Positions 17,411 to 26,956 are shown, counted from the first letter of the stretch. The stretch is DNA of 64,000 nucleotides from Xanthobacteraceae bacterium 501b (GCA_000378025.1 KB899087.1:1736001-1800000), one strand, 5' to 3'. Notes: generated by a model not told the origin, from the letters alone. Translations and numbers: made by a program.

Positions 17411-18274
17411 ATGAACGACACGGCCTCGCCTGAAAGCCGCTATCTCGTCTCGACTGACTGGCTCGCCGCCCATCTCGGCGCCCCGAACCTCGTCATCGTC
17501 GATGGCTCGTGGCACATGCCGGCGACCGGCCGGAAGGGGCGTGAGGAATTTCTCAAGGCCCACATCCCCGGCGCCGTATTCTTCGACATCGACGCGATCT
17601 CGGACATTTCGAGCCCGCTGCCACATATGCTGCCCACCGAGACATTGTTCCGGGCGGCGATGGAGTCCCTCGGCATCGGCCGGCAGATGAAGATCGTGGT
17701 CTATGATGCGCTGGGCCTGTTCTCGGCGCCGCGCGTCTGGTGGACGCTGCGCGCTTTCGGAGCGGTGGATGTCGCCATTCTCGATGGCGGCTTGCCGAAA
17801 TGGCTCGCCGAGGGCCGGCCGACCGAAGCCGGCGAGGCGCCCTATTACCCCGCCCGGTTCGACGCGACCCTCGACCGCGACTGGGTAGCCTCAATCGACG
17901 ATGTGGCCGCCCACCTCGCCGATCGGCGCGCCCAGGTGCTGGATGCGCGCGCGGCGGAGCGGTTCCGTGGCGAGGCGCCGGAGCCGCGTGCCGGTGTCCG
18001 GCCCGGCCATATTCCCGGTGCCCGCAACCTGCCGGTTTCCGAGGTGGTGAAAGATGGCCGCCTCGCCGATCCCGACGCGATCCACAAGGCGGTCGAGGCG
18101 GCCGGCATCGACCTGTCGAAGCCGGTCATCACCAGCTGCGGCTCCGGCGTCACCGCCGCGATTCTCTGGCTGGCGCTGGAGACCATCGGCGCCCCGCCCG
18201 CCGCGCTCTATGATGGCTCCTGGACCGAATGGGGCGCCTCCGAAAAGCCGGTGGCAACCGGTCCGGCCGACTGA
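17411..18274 (+). CDS. sseA: 3-mercaptopyruvate sulfurtransferase
   Basis: A 287-residue two-domain rhodanese. The N-terminal, inactive rhodanese domain includes LVSTDWLAAHLGAPNLVIVD, HIPGAVFFDID and VVYDALGLFSAPRVWW. The C-terminal, catalytic domain (about residues 155-285) has VLDARAAERFRGEAPEPR, HIPGARNLP and the active-site loop SCGSGVTA with the Cys nucleophile. The CGSGVT sequence fits mercaptopyruvate sulfurtransferase rather than thiosulfate sulfurtransferase. The enzyme moves sulfur from mercaptopyruvate (a cysteine transamination product) to thiols or cyanide. It is the last gene of the cysK cluster and is followed by a strong terminator. Confidence 0.93.
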   Translation: MNDTASPESRYLVSTDWLAAHLGAPNLVIVDGSWHMPATGRKGREEFLKAHIPGAVFFDIDAISDISSPLPHMLPTETLFRAAMESLGIGRQMKIVVYDALGLFSAPRVWWTLRAFGAVDVAILDGGLPKWLAEGRPTEAGEAPYYPARFDATLDRDWVASIDDVAAHLADRRAQVLDARAAERFRGEAPEPRAGVRPGHIPGARNLPVSEVVKDGRLADPDAIHKAVEAAGIDLSKPVITSCGSGVTAAILWLALETIGAPPAALYDGSWTEWGASEKPVATGPAD

Positions 18275-18291
18275 CGCCTGCCAACCGACAC

Positions 18292-18329
18292 AAAAATGGC
18301 CGAGCCGCCTAAGCGGCCCGGCCATTTTT
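18292..18329. terminator. Bidirectional Rho-independent terminator
   Basis: A long hairpin with outer arms AAAAATGGCC (18292-18301) and GGCCATTTTT (18320-18329), and inner arms GCCGC/GCGGC around the loop CTAA. The A-tract on one side and T-tract on the other allow termination in both directions. It sits between the convergent sseA and aapP genes. Confidence 0.9.
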
Positions 18330-18344
18330 GTTCGAGAACCCCGC

Positions 18345-19142
18345 CTAGTGCAGGATCTGGCTGAGGAACAGCCTTGTGCGCTCGTGCTGCGGGTTGGAGA
18401 AGAACGCTTCCGGCTCGTTCATCTCGATGATCTGCCCGGCATCCATGAAGATCACCCGGTTGGCCACCTGGCGGGCGAAGCCCATCTCGTGCGTCACGCA
18501 CAGCATGGTCATGCCCTCTTCCGCCAGGCTCACCATGGTCTCCAGCACTTCCTTGACCATTTCCGGGTCGAGCGCCGAGGTCGGCTCGTCGAACAGCATG
18601 ATCTTCGGCTTCATGCACAAGGCGCGGGCGATGGCGACGCGCTGCTGCTGGCCGCCGGAGAGCTGGCCGGGATATTTATGCGCCTGCTCGGGGATCTTCA
18701 CCTTGGTGAGGAAGTGCATCGCCAGCTCGTCCGCCTCCTTCTTCGGCATCTTGCGGACCCAGATCGGCGCCAGCGTCAGATTTTCCAGAATGGTGAGATG
18801 CGGGAACAGGTTGAAGTGCTGGAAGCACATGCCGACCTCGCGGCGGATCTCGTCGATCCGCTTGAGGTCATTGGTCAGCTCGATGCCGTCGACCACGATC
18901 GAGCCCTGCTGGTGCTCCTCCAGCCGGTTGATGCAGCGGATCATCGTCGACTTGCCCGAGCCCGAAGGCCCGCAAATGACGATGCGCTCGCCGCGATGCA
19001 CCTTGAGATTGATGTCCTTGAGTACGTGGAACTCGCCATACCATTTGTGCACGCCGACGAGATCGACGGCGACCTCCCGCCCCGGTGGCGTATGGACGGC
19101 GGGCAGCTCTTCGGGGGAAACGGTCGAATGGAGTTCGCTCAT
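18345..19142 (-). CDS. aapP: General L-amino-acid ABC transporter, ATP-binding protein
   Basis: A 265-residue ATPase of the polar amino-acid uptake family. It has Walker [10 protein letters not shown], signature [15 protein letters not shown], Walker [16 protein letters not shown] and the H-loop [10 protein letters not shown]. The N-terminal 20 residues before [20 protein letters not shown] are an extension typical of AapP. It energises import of a broad range of L-amino acids through AapQ and AapM. It is the last gene of aapJQMP, 18 bases after aapM, and is followed by the bidirectional terminator. Confidence 0.95.
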   Translation of the reverse strand: MSELHSTVSPEELPAVHTPPGREVAVDLVGVHKWYGEFHVLKDINLKVHRGERIVICGPSGSGKSTMIRCINRLEEHQQGSIVVDGIELTNDLKRIDEIRREVGMCFQHFNLFPHLTILENLTLAPIWVRKMPKKEADELAMHFLTKVKIPEQAHKYPGQLSGGQQQRVAIARALCMKPKIMLFDEPTSALDPEMVKEVLETMVSLAEEGMTMLCVTHEMGFARQVANRVIFMDAGQIIEMNEPEAFFSNPQHERTRLFLSQILH

Positions 19143-19160
19143 GATGGGTTTCTCCGTTTC

Positions 19161-20537
19161 TCAATGCCGGTGAGAGGTGTTCAGCCGTCGCTCGACGAAG
19201 AGCGAGTAGCGTGACATGCCGAAGCAGAAGAGGAAATAGACCACCCCGGCAAAGGCGAAGCCGGTGTAGAGCGTCACCGGCGTCGCCCAGTTGGGGTCGG
19301 TAAAGGAGGCGCGTAGCTGGCCGAGAAAGTCGAAGATCGACACGATCAGCACCAGCGTGGTGTCCTTGAACAGGCTGATGAAGCTGTTGACGATGCCAGG
19401 GATGACCAGGGTCAGCGCCTGCGGCAGCACAATGAGGCGCATCATCTGGCTCCAGGTCAGTCCCATCGCCATCGCCCCCTCATACTGCCCCTTCGGGATC
19501 GCCTGCAGGCCGCCGCGCACCACCTCCGCCATATAGGCGGCGGAGAACAGCGCCACGCCGACCAGCGCGCGCAGCAGCGCGTCCGGATTGGTGCCCTGCG
19601 GCAGGAAGAGCGGCAGCATATAGGTGGCGAAGAACAGCACCGTGATCAGCGGCACGCCGCGCCAGAACTCGATGAAGACCACCGAGAGCAGCCGCACCAC
19701 CGGCATCTGCGAACGCCGGCCGAGCGCCAACAGGATGCCGAGCGGCAGCGAGGCGACGATGCCGGTCACCGCGATCACCAGCGTCACCAGCAGCCCGCCC
19801 CATTGCCGGGTCTCGACATAATCGAGGCCGACATCGACATCCCAGATGAAGATCAGCAGGCCGAACGCCAGGAAGACCCAGAAGGTGGTCCGCGCAGCGG
19901 AGCGGCCACTGCCGCCCAGCAGGGCGATCAGGCCACCGATCGCGGCCATAACGAGCAGCGCAGTCAGCACATAATCAACCCAGAATACAAGGTTGACCCC
20001 GGCAATCTGCGCATCGCCGACAAGGCCGCGGATCAGCCCGAACCGCTCCAGCAGGAAGGCCGAGGCGTTGATGTTGCCGCCGGTCAGCAGCACGAAGGCG
20101 ACAACCGGATAGGCGACGAAGAACAGGAAGGCGTTGATCCGCTTGAAAGGCCAGCTCAGCACCATCAGCGGCACCAGAAGCAGCGCGCCGGCGGCGAAAA
20201 CGATGTCGACCCGCCAGCGTTCGCTGATCGGATAGAAGCCATAGATCAGCTGGCCGAACTTGGCCTGGATGAAGGGCCAGCAGGCACCGACCTCCGGACC
20301 CAAACAGGCCTCGCGGTTCTCCCCGGCCCAGACCGCGTCGAGAAACATGAAGCGGACGAAGGGCGGCACGATCAGCGCCACCAGACAAATGCCGAACACG
20401 GTCAGCAGGGTGTTGAGAACGCCGGAGAACAGGTTCTCCCGCATCCACGCTACAGCGCCGATCCGCTGCGTGGGTGGCGGCAACACCGGCGCCATTTCAT
20501 TGCGGATGAAGGTCCCGTCGTCGAAGGTCATGCTCAT
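19161..20537 (-). CDS. aapM: General L-amino-acid ABC transporter, permease AapM
   Basis: A 458-residue inner-membrane permease with about eight hydrophobic helices. The ABC permease domain lies at about residues 235-455: GIVASLPLGILLALGRRSQM, then EFWRGVPLITVLFF, the EAA-like loop VVRGGLQAIPKGQYEGAMAM and the QALTLVIPGIVNSFI segment. The long extra N-terminal region distinguishes AapM from ordinary glutamine-type permeases. The ATG at 20537 was chosen because GAGG lies 8 bases upstream and it follows the aapQ stop by 10 bases; a second ATG two codons on (20531) is possible. An upstream open frame overlapping aapQ was rejected as the start. Confidence 0.93.
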   Translation of the reverse strand: MSMTFDDGTFIRNEMAPVLPPPTQRIGAVAWMRENLFSGVLNTLLTVFGICLVALIVPPFVRFMFLDAVWAGENREACLGPEVGACWPFIQAKFGQLIYGFYPISERWRVDIVFAAGALLLVPLMVLSWPFKRINAFLFFVAYPVVAFVLLTGGNINASAFLLERFGLIRGLVGDAQIAGVNLVFWVDYVLTALLVMAAIGGLIALLGGSGRSAARTTFWVFLAFGLLIFIWDVDVGLDYVETRQWGGLLVTLVIAVTGIVASLPLGILLALGRRSQMPVVRLLSVVFIEFWRGVPLITVLFFATYMLPLFLPQGTNPDALLRALVGVALFSAAYMAEVVRGGLQAIPKGQYEGAMAMGLTWSQMMRLIVLPQALTLVIPGIVNSFISLFKDTTLVLIVSIFDFLGQLRASFTDPNWATPVTLYTGFAFAGVVYFLFCFGMSRYSLFVERRLNTSHRH

Positions 20538-20547
20538 GGCCGGGCCC

Positions 20548-21738
20548 TCACCGTTCAACCAGCGCGACGCGCTTGTTGTACACATTCATGATCGTCGCGG
20601 TGATGATCGACAGCAGGAGATAGACGCCCATGGTGATGGCGATGATCTCGATCGCCTGCCCGGTCTGGTTCAGCGCCGTGCCGGCGAACACCGCCACGAG
20701 ATCGGGATAGCCGATGCCTACCGCCAGCGAGGAGTTCTTGGTCAGGTTGAGGTACTGGCTGGTCAGAGGGGGAATGATCACGCGCATCGCCTGCGGAATG
20801 ATCACCAGCCGCAGCGTCTGCGCATGGCGCAGGCCGAGCGAATGCGCCGCCTCGGTCTGGCCGTGGCTGACCGACTGGATGCCGGAGCGCACATTCTCGG
20901 CAATGAAGGCGGCGGTATAGGTCGCCAGGGCCACAGTCAGCGCGACGAACTCCGGAATCACCTGCACGCCGCCGACGAAGTTGAACCCCTTGAGCTGCGG
21001 CACCTCGAAGCTGATCGGAAAACCTGTGGCGATCATGGCGATGAGCGGAAGGCCGATAATCAGGGCGAGATTGACCCACAGCACCGGCAGGAAGCGGCCG
21101 GTCTCCTCCTGGCGGCTGGCCGCCCAGTGGCGGAAGAGAATGGCCAGGAGAATGGCAAGGCCGATCGCCCACACGACGATGCCTGCCCCCTCGCCGAACA
21201 GCGGGCGCGGAATGATGATGCCGCGATTGGAGATGAACACCTCGCCGAACAGGCTGATGCTGTTGCGGGGGCCAGGCATTGCGCTGAGCACCGCCAGATA
21301 CCAGAACAGGATCTGGAACAGCGGCGGCAAGTTGCGCAGAACCTCGACATAGACGGTGGAAAGCGTCCGCACGACGAAGTTCTTCGACAGGCGGCCAATC
21401 CCGACCAGGAAGCCTATGATGGTAGCCAGGAAGATGCCGACCACCGCGACCAGGAGGGTATTGAGCAGGCCGACGACGAAGGCGCGGCCATAGGTCGATG
21501 TTTCGCTATAGGGGATCAGCGTCTGGTTGATGCCGAAGCCCGCCGTATTGTCCAGGAAGCCAAAGCCTGTGGCGATCTTCTGTGCCGCGAGGTTGTCGCG
21601 GGCATTCTCGGTGAAGCTCCAGCCCAGGAAAACGACCACGACCAGAGCGATCAGCTGAAGGCCGATGCTGCGAACCTTCGGGTCGTTGATGAATGAACTC
21701 TTTGCACGCCCGCCGACGGGCCCAGCCAAATCCGTCAT
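20548..21738 (-). CDS. aapQ: General L-amino-acid ABC transporter, permease AapQ
   Basis: A 396-residue inner-membrane permease and partner of AapM. It shows an N-terminal helix (IGLQLIALVVVVFLGW), a periplasmic loop and a permease domain with GRLSKNFVVRTLSTVYVEV, RNLPPLFQILFWY, the EAA-type loop ENVRSGIQSVSHGQTEAAHS and the PQAMRVIIPPLTSQYL segment. The start ATG at 21738 is preceded by GAGGGGG, and the residues from MTDLAGPV onward fit the family. It lies between aapJ and aapM, with a perfect hairpin in the aapJ-aapQ gap. Confidence 0.94.
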   Translation of the reverse strand: MTDLAGPVGGRAKSSFINDPKVRSIGLQLIALVVVVFLGWSFTENARDNLAAQKIATGFGFLDNTAGFGINQTLIPYSETSTYGRAFVVGLLNTLLVAVVGIFLATIIGFLVGIGRLSKNFVVRTLSTVYVEVLRNLPPLFQILFWYLAVLSAMPGPRNSISLFGEVFISNRGIIIPRPLFGEGAGIVVWAIGLAILLAILFRHWAASRQEETGRFLPVLWVNLALIIGLPLIAMIATGFPISFEVPQLKGFNFVGGVQVIPEFVALTVALATYTAAFIAENVRSGIQSVSHGQTEAAHSLGLRHAQTLRLVIIPQAMRVIIPPLTSQYLNLTKNSSLAVGIGYPDLVAVFAGTALNQTGQAIEIIAITMGVYLLLSIITATIMNVYNKRVALVER

Positions 21739-21808
21739 AGTCCCCCTCGCCTCGGATCGAGGCCCCAATATCCCCGGCGCCGAACTTGTGTCGGCTTTGC
21801 CGGAGCGA

Positions 21809-21836
21809 AGAGGCTCCCGATGGTTCGGGAGCCTCT
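21809..21836 (-). promoter_or_regulatory. Intercistronic hairpin after aapJ
   Basis: A perfect 12-base stem: AGAGGCTCCCGA at 21809-21820 and TCGGGAGCCTCT at 21825-21836, with a 4-base loop. It sits 13 bases past the aapJ stop and before aapQ. Stem-loops at this place commonly stabilise the binding-protein mRNA or attenuate the permease genes, so that the periplasmic protein is made in excess. Confidence 0.75.
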
Positions 21837-21849
21837 GGTTTCAGAGCCT

Positions 21850-22872
21850 TCAGCGGATCGGCGGGGCGTACTGGATGCCGCCCTTGTTCCACAGCGCGTT
21901 GAGGCCGCGGGCGAGCTTCAGCGGGGTGTCGGGACCGACGGTGCGATCATAAATTTCGGCATAGTTGCCGACATTCTTGATGATCAGGTAGCCCCAGTCA
22001 TTGCCGATGCCCATGCCCTCGCCATACTTGCCCTCGGTGCCGAGGAGACGCTTGATTTCCGGATTGACGGCGGACTTGAGCTGCTCGTCGACGTTCTTGG
22101 AGTTGACGCCCAGCTCTTCGGCGTTCAGCTGGGCATAGAGCACCCACTTCACGATATCGAACCACTGGTCGTCGCCATGGGCGACCACCGGGCCGAGCGG
22201 CTCCTTGGAGATGATCTCGGGCAGCACGATATGGTCGTCGGGATTGGTCAGCTTGAGCCGCTCGCCGGCGAGGCCCGAACGGTCGGTGGTGAGCACGTCG
22301 CAGCGGCCGGCGTCATAGGCCTTGACCACTTCGTCATTGGTGGCGAAAGCGATGACCTCATAGGTCATGTTGTTGGCGCGGAAATAGTCGGCGAGGTTCT
22401 GCTCGGTGGTGGTGCCGGTCTGGGTGCAGACCGAGGCGCCGGAGAGCTCCAGGGCCGAGTTCACCTTCTTGTCCTTGCGGATCATGAAGCCCTGGCCGTC
22501 ATAATAGGTGACGCCGGTGAAGTTCAGGCCCAGCGAGGTATCGCGGGTGATGGTCCAGGTGGTGTTGCGCGACAGGATGTCGATGTCGCCCGACTGCAGG
22601 GCGGTGAAGCGATCCTTGGCGGAAAGGGGCGTGAACTTCACCTTGGTGGCATCGCCGAAGATGGCAGCGGCGACGGCGCGGCAGAATTCCACATCAAGGC
22701 CACTCCACTCACCCTTGTCGTTGGGGTTGGAGAAGCCGGGCAGCCCCTGGCTGACGCCGCACTGGACGAAGCCCTTCGACTTCACCTGCTCGAGCTTCGT
22801 GGCGGCCTGCGCGCCGAACGCGCAGAGACCCATGGCACCCGCAAGGGCGAACGTGGAGAGGAGGCGTTTCAT
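21850..22872 (-). CDS. aapJ: General L-amino-acid ABC transporter, periplasmic binding protein
   Basis: A 340-residue solute-binding protein. The signal peptide MKRLLSTFALAGAMGLCAFG ends at AQA. The mature protein holds the family-3 solute-binding fold: GFVQCGVSQGLPGFSNP, EWSGLDVEFCRAVAAAIFGD, AKDRFTALQSGDIDILSRN and the AapJ-typical TWTITRDTSLGLNFTGVTYYDGQGFM. The length matches AapJ (about 340). The ATG at 22872 has AAGAAGG 9 bases upstream; an ATG six codons earlier (22890) is possible. It is the first gene of aapJQMP. Confidence 0.95.
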   Translation of the reverse strand: MKRLLSTFALAGAMGLCAFGAQAATKLEQVKSKGFVQCGVSQGLPGFSNPNDKGEWSGLDVEFCRAVAAAIFGDATKVKFTPLSAKDRFTALQSGDIDILSRNTTWTITRDTSLGLNFTGVTYYDGQGFMIRKDKKVNSALELSGASVCTQTGTTTEQNLADYFRANNMTYEVIAFATNDEVVKAYDAGRCDVLTTDRSGLAGERLKLTNPDDHIVLPEIISKEPLGPVVAHGDDQWFDIVKWVLYAQLNAEELGVNSKNVDEQLKSAVNPEIKRLLGTEGKYGEGMGIGNDWGYLIIKNVGNYAEIYDRTVGPDTPLKLARGLNALWNKGGIQYAPPIR

Positions 22873-23155
22873 GATGGCAGCCTTCTTCATTCGGATTGGA
22901 GCTGACGTATCCGCTGCGAGGATGCGAGCGGCACGAGTGACAGAAAAGGCAATTCGCATGCCGCCGATGGCATCGGGCAACGTGTCATGCCTGCTTCCTT
23001 CGTCTGACGGCGCCCAGAAGACCCCCTCGGGCACCACCATGGCAGACGCAACGTCATCAGAGCGCCGCAACCGGGTCCGGTCAAGCGCTTGACGGGGCAA
23101 CTCCGCTCCGTTCCCTATGCGACCTTCGATAAACGCGCTCCAACAGGCTACAACC

Positions 23156-24355
23156 ATGGCGAACAAGACAAAAAGCACCGTTCCCGGCAACCTTGCGATG
23201 GAGACCGAGCTCGTTCTCGCCGGTCGCGACCCTTTTCGCCATGACGGCTTCGTGAACACGCCGATCGTCCGGGGATCCACCGTCCTCTCCCCCACCGTCG
23301 CCGATCTCGAAGGCCATACCGGCCGCTACACCTATGGACGGCGCGGCAACCCCACCGTCGAGAGCCTGGAGGCCGCACTGACCCGGATCGAGGGCGGCGC
23401 CGGCGTCGTGCTCACGCCGTCCGGCCTGTCCGCCGTCAGCGTCGCCCTGCTCGCCGTGCTGAAGGCCGGCGACCATCTGCTCATGGTCGACAGCGCCTAT
23501 CAGCCGACACGCCGCATCTGCGACGAGGTGCTGACGCGCTACGGCATCGAGACCACCTATTACGACCCGCTCATCGGCGGTGACATTGCCGGCCTCATCC
23601 GCACCAATACGCGGGCGATCTTCATGGAATCGCCGGGCTCGCAATCCTTCGAGATTCAGGACGTGCCGGCCATCGTTGCCGCCGCTGCCGCCGCTGCCGC
23701 GCACGACATCACCACGCTGATGGACAATACATGGGCAACGCCGCTCTTTTTCCGCCCGCATGATGTCGGCGTCGACGTTTCCATCCAGGCCGGCACGAAG
23801 TATCTCGGCGGTCATTCGGACCTGAACATCGGCACCATTTCCGCCAATGCGCGGACCTTCCGCCGGGTTCACCTCACCCATGGCGACCTCGGCATCACCG
23901 TGGCGCCCGAAGACGCTTTCCTGGCCGCGCGCGGGCTGCGCACCATGGCGGTGCGGCTGGAGCGTCACCAGCACTCGGCCCTCGCCGTGGCGCGGTGGCT
24001 GTCCGGGCGGCCGGAAGTCCTGACGGTGCTGCACCCCGCCCTGCCGGAACATCCCAGCCACGCCCTGTGGAAGCGCGACTTCAAGGGCGCTTCGGGCCTG
24101 TTCAGCATCATCCTGCAGCCGGTGCACAAACCGGCGGTGGACGCCTTTCTCGACAGTCTCGCGCTGTTCGGTCTCGGCTACAGCTGGGGTGGCTTCGAGA
24201 GCCTGGCCATTCCCTTCGACTGCGGCAGCTACCGCACCGCGACGCGCTGGAACCCGGGCGGCCCGGCAATCCGGCTTCAAATCGGCCTTGAAGACCCCGC
24301 CGATCTCATCGCTGACCTCGATGCCGGCTTCGCCGCGCTGGCGGCGGCGCGCTGA
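23156..24355 (+). CDS. metC: Cystathionine beta-lyase
   Basis: A 399-residue PLP enzyme of the Cys/Met metabolism family, cleaving cystathionine to homocysteine, ammonia and pyruvate on the route to methionine. It contains TPIVRGSTVLSP, YTYGRRGNPTVESLEAAL (phosphate-binding Tyr-Arg), LTPSGLSAVSVALLAVL, and the PLP lysine in IQAGTKYLGGHSDL near residue 218. SWGGFESLAIP and IRLQIGLEDPADLIADL close the sequence, as in MetC rather than MetB. A run of eight alanines (near residues 177-184) comes from a GCC-rich repeat. It is divergent from aapJ; the ATG at 23156 fits the family better than the ATG at 23117. Confidence 0.9.
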   Translation: MANKTKSTVPGNLAMETELVLAGRDPFRHDGFVNTPIVRGSTVLSPTVADLEGHTGRYTYGRRGNPTVESLEAALTRIEGGAGVVLTPSGLSAVSVALLAVLKAGDHLLMVDSAYQPTRRICDEVLTRYGIETTYYDPLIGGDIAGLIRTNTRAIFMESPGSQSFEIQDVPAIVAAAAAAAAHDITTLMDNTWATPLFFRPHDVGVDVSIQAGTKYLGGHSDLNIGTISANARTFRRVHLTHGDLGITVAPEDAFLAARGLRTMAVRLERHQHSALAVARWLSGRPEVLTVLHPALPEHPSHALWKRDFKGASGLFSIILQPVHKPAVDAFLDSLALFGLGYSWGGFESLAIPFDCGSYRTATRWNPGGPAIRLQIGLEDPADLIADLDAGFAALAAAR

Positions 24356-24378
24356 CTGGCGCCATCCTCCCCGGCGGT

Positions 24379-24396
24379 GATGGGCTTGTGCCCATC
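24379..24396. terminator. Short hairpin between convergent metC and GT39 genes
   Basis: The arms GATGGGC (24379-24385) and GCCCATC (24390-24396) enclose the loop TTGT. The hairpin overlaps the stop codon of the glycosyltransferase gene and is 23 bases beyond metC. No T-tract is present. Confidence 0.4.
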
Positions 24397-26167
24397 ATCC
24401 CGGGCGGTAGGGGGCGAGCCGAACCTCCCGCAGGCCGTTATAGTCGAAGCCGCGCAGATCGGCGCCGCGCTGGATGCGCAAGCCGATCGCTTCCGCCCGC
24501 CGGGCAAAGCGTGGTTCCTGCCGCCGCTCGACGAAGACGACCCGGCAGGCACCTCCCACCTTGAGGAAATCGGCGGCCGCCGCCCCGTCCAGAAAGCGCG
24601 GCGCTTGCGGCAGCAGAAGCGCGAAGCTCGGCTCGTTAAAGCCGGCAATGCCGACCTCGATCGGGCCGGCGCCGGCGCCGCAGGGCTCGCGCGCCACCGC
24701 CGCCGCCACACGGGGCGCCAGCCAGAAGCTGTCAATATTCGGCAGCACCAGCTGCATCACCCCAAAGCCGGACACCAGCATGCCGGCAATGGCGACGAGC
24801 GCCGACTTCTCGACGCCATAATCGCGCACCGACGCCGCCGCGATCACCAGCGCGAAGAAGCCGATCAGCAGCAGGGGCCAGGCGAGCACGCTGGTCGTTT
24901 GGTCGAACACCGCCATGCCGAGCAGCGCCCCTACGGCGATCACCGCGCCGATCAGCGGCCATAGCCAGAGCACGCGGGCGAGCCGCATATTGCCGAGAGC
25001 CAGCGCGCCGCGCTCCACTGCAAGGGCGATGAGTATGGCGATCGCCGGCAGGGTCGGCGCCACATAGGCCGGCACCTTGGTCGGCAGGATCTCGAACAGC
25101 AGCCAGACCGGCACCACCCAGGCCAGAAGGAAGCGCACCGTACCGATGCGGCGGGCCTTCCAGACAATGGGAAAGGCAAGGGCCGCCAGTGGCGCCGCCG
25201 GCCAGAACAGCGCGAAGAACAGCAGCAGATAGACGCCCGGCAGGCCGGCAAACCCCTGATACTCGCCGGCCACCGGACCGAGCAGGGTACGCACGACGAA
25301 TTCCGCCTGCGTCTCAGGGGGGCCGTAGCGGCGCAGCAGGAACCAGCCGATGGCGACGACGAGGATCACGGCGAGGCCGGCATAGGAGCGGGCACGCCGC
25401 AGGAACAGCGCCGACCGGTCCACCGCCACCAGCGCCATCAGCGGCATCAGCACATAAAGCGGCGTCACCAGCCCCTTGGTGAACAGGCTGAAGGCGAGCG
25501 CGGACCAGAAAATGAGGGCCAGCCGGGCCTCGTGCGCAGACTGTCGCCAGTCGCCCGGGCCCCGGCTCTGGCGCTCCGCGAGATAAAGACGGCCCATGGC
25601 CCCCATCATCGCCGCCACGGAGCCGACCAGGAACACTTCCGGCACGGCGAGCCGCCCCCCGACACCGAGGGCGACGCTGCTCGCCAGCAGGCTGGCGGCC
25701 AGAACCGCCGCGCGGCGGTGGGTGAAAGCCAGCGCCGCCCAGTACGTCAGCAGCACGGCGCCGATCGCGGCGGCGAGCGAGGGCGCGCGATAGAGCCAGA
25801 TGCGCGTGGGCGCTTCGGGAACTCCGACCAGTTCGGCGGCCTTGACCATTCCGGCCTGCAGCCAGTGCAGGCCCAGCGCCTGGGTGCGCTTGGCCTCCCA
25901 GCCGAGCCTCGTCTCAGTGAGATTGCCGGTTTCCACCATATGGCGGGAAATCAGCGCAAAGCGGGCCCCGTCCCTGTCCACAGGCGGAATCGAGAAGAAC
26001 CCCGGCAGCAGCGCCACCAGGCACAGGCCGACAAGAAACAGGCAGGCCCGGCGGTCGGTGCGGCAGCACGCCTCGAAAAGCTCGACGATCCGATCAGGAA
26101 GACGCGGGCCGCGCGGTGAGTAGAGCGGGGCCGAACGTGCCTTACGGCCCGCAGCAAATGACTTCAT
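24395..26167 (-). CDS. GT39 family membrane glycosyltransferase (ArnT/PMT-like)
   Basis: A 590-residue integral membrane protein with roughly 11-13 hydrophobic segments. After a cytoplasmic N-terminus, the first periplasmic loop carries FFSIPPVDRDGARFALISRHM, the DxD/DRDE-like acidic motif of polyprenyl-phosphate-dependent GT39 enzymes. GLHWLQAGMVKAAELVG and the RAPSLAAAIGAVLLTY segment follow, as in ArnT-like proteins. Such enzymes transfer a sugar from an undecaprenyl-phosphate donor to lipid A or another envelope acceptor on the outer face of the inner membrane. The acceptor is not evident, since no pmr/arn genes lie nearby. It is convergent with metC, and the urease cluster ends about 130 bases upstream. 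Confidence 0.82.
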   Translation of the reverse strand: MKSFAAGRKARSAPLYSPRGPRLPDRIVELFEACCRTDRRACLFLVGLCLVALLPGFFSIPPVDRDGARFALISRHMVETGNLTETRLGWEAKRTQALGLHWLQAGMVKAAELVGVPEAPTRIWLYRAPSLAAAIGAVLLTYWAALAFTHRRAAVLAASLLASSVALGVGGRLAVPEVFLVGSVAAMMGAMGRLYLAERQSRGPGDWRQSAHEARLALIFWSALAFSLFTKGLVTPLYVLMPLMALVAVDRSALFLRRARSYAGLAVILVVAIGWFLLRRYGPPETQAEFVVRTLLGPVAGEYQGFAGLPGVYLLLFFALFWPAAPLAALAFPIVWKARRIGTVRFLLAWVVPVWLLFEILPTKVPAYVAPTLPAIAILIALAVERGALALGNMRLARVLWLWPLIGAVIAVGALLGMAVFDQTTSVLAWPLLLIGFFALVIAAASVRDYGVEKSALVAIAGMLVSGFGVMQLVLPNIDSFWLAPRVAAAVAREPCGAGAGPIEVGIAGFNEPSFALLLPQAPRFLDGAAAADFLKVGGACRVVFVERRQEPRFARRAEAIGLRIQRGADLRGFDYNGLREVRLAPYRPG

Positions 26168-26299
26168 CTAATGGAATCCCTTCCAAGCCGATGAAACCAT
26201 AGCAGACGGAAAGCCCGCGCCGCATCTGCGCGGCCATCGAGACCCAAGATATGCGCGGATGGGGCCACCCGGACTCATCGCGCCGGGCGGTCCGTCACC

Positions 26300-26956
26300 T
26301 CAGGCCGGGGCGGTCTCGGCACCCATATCGGGCGCCGCGACGGTGAGCCCACCCGCCTCCTCGATGAAGCGCGCCACCTCGGCGACGCCGTCGCCGGCGC
26401 GCACATTGGCGAAAACGAAGGGTCGACGCCCGCGCATGCGGCGTGAATCACGGTCCATCACCTCCAGTGAGGCGCCGACCATCGGCGCCAGGTCCACCTT
26501 GTTGATCACCAGAAGATCGGAGCGGGTGATGCCCGGCCCGCCCTTGCGGGGAATCTTCTCGCCGGCGGAAACGTCGATCACATAGATGGTGAGGTCGGCC
26601 AGTTCCGGCGAGAAGGTCGCGGCGAGGTTGTCGCCCCCGGACTCGATCAGGATCAGGTCGAGCTTCGGGAAACGCCCGCGCATCTCGGCAATGGCGGCGA
26701 GATTGGCGGAAGCGTCCTCGCGGATCGCTGTGTGCGGGCAGCCGCCCGTTTCCACGCCCATGATGCGCTCGGCCGGCAGCGCCCCGGCACGGGTGAGGAT
26801 TTCCGCGTCCTCCTTGGTGTAGATGTCGTTGGTGATGGCGGCGAGGTCGTAGCGCTCCCGAAAGGTCCGGCACAGCGCCTCCATCAGCGCTGTCTTGCCT
26901 GAGCCGACCGGCCCGCCAATGCCGACCCGGAGCGGGCCGCTGCTATCGCTCGCCAT
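26300..26956 (-). CDS. ureG: Urease accessory GTPase UreG
   Basis: A 218-residue SIMIBI GTPase that drives nickel delivery to apo-urease. It shows the P-loop [36 protein letters not shown], the metal-binding CPH motif in [35 protein letters not shown], and the guanine-specificity motif [13 protein letters not shown]. The C-terminal tail after [10 protein letters not shown] is slightly extended. It is the last gene of the urt-ure locus, 15 bases after ureF. Confidence 0.97.
   Translation of the reverse strand: MASDSSGPLRVGIGGPVGSGKTALMEALCRTFRERYDLAAITNDIYTKEDAEILTRAGALPAERIMGVETGGCPHTAIREDASANLAAIAEMRGRFPKLDLILIESGGDNLAATFSPELADLTIYVIDVSAGEKIPRKGGPGITRSDLLVINKVDLAPMVGASLEVMDRDSRRMRGRRPFVFANVRAGDGVAEVARFIEEAGGLTVAAPDMGAETAPA

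Noticed and set aside
22873..23155. Possible SAM riboswitch upstream of metC
   Set aside because: No SAM-I or SAM-II core pattern could be recognised in the 283-base gap.
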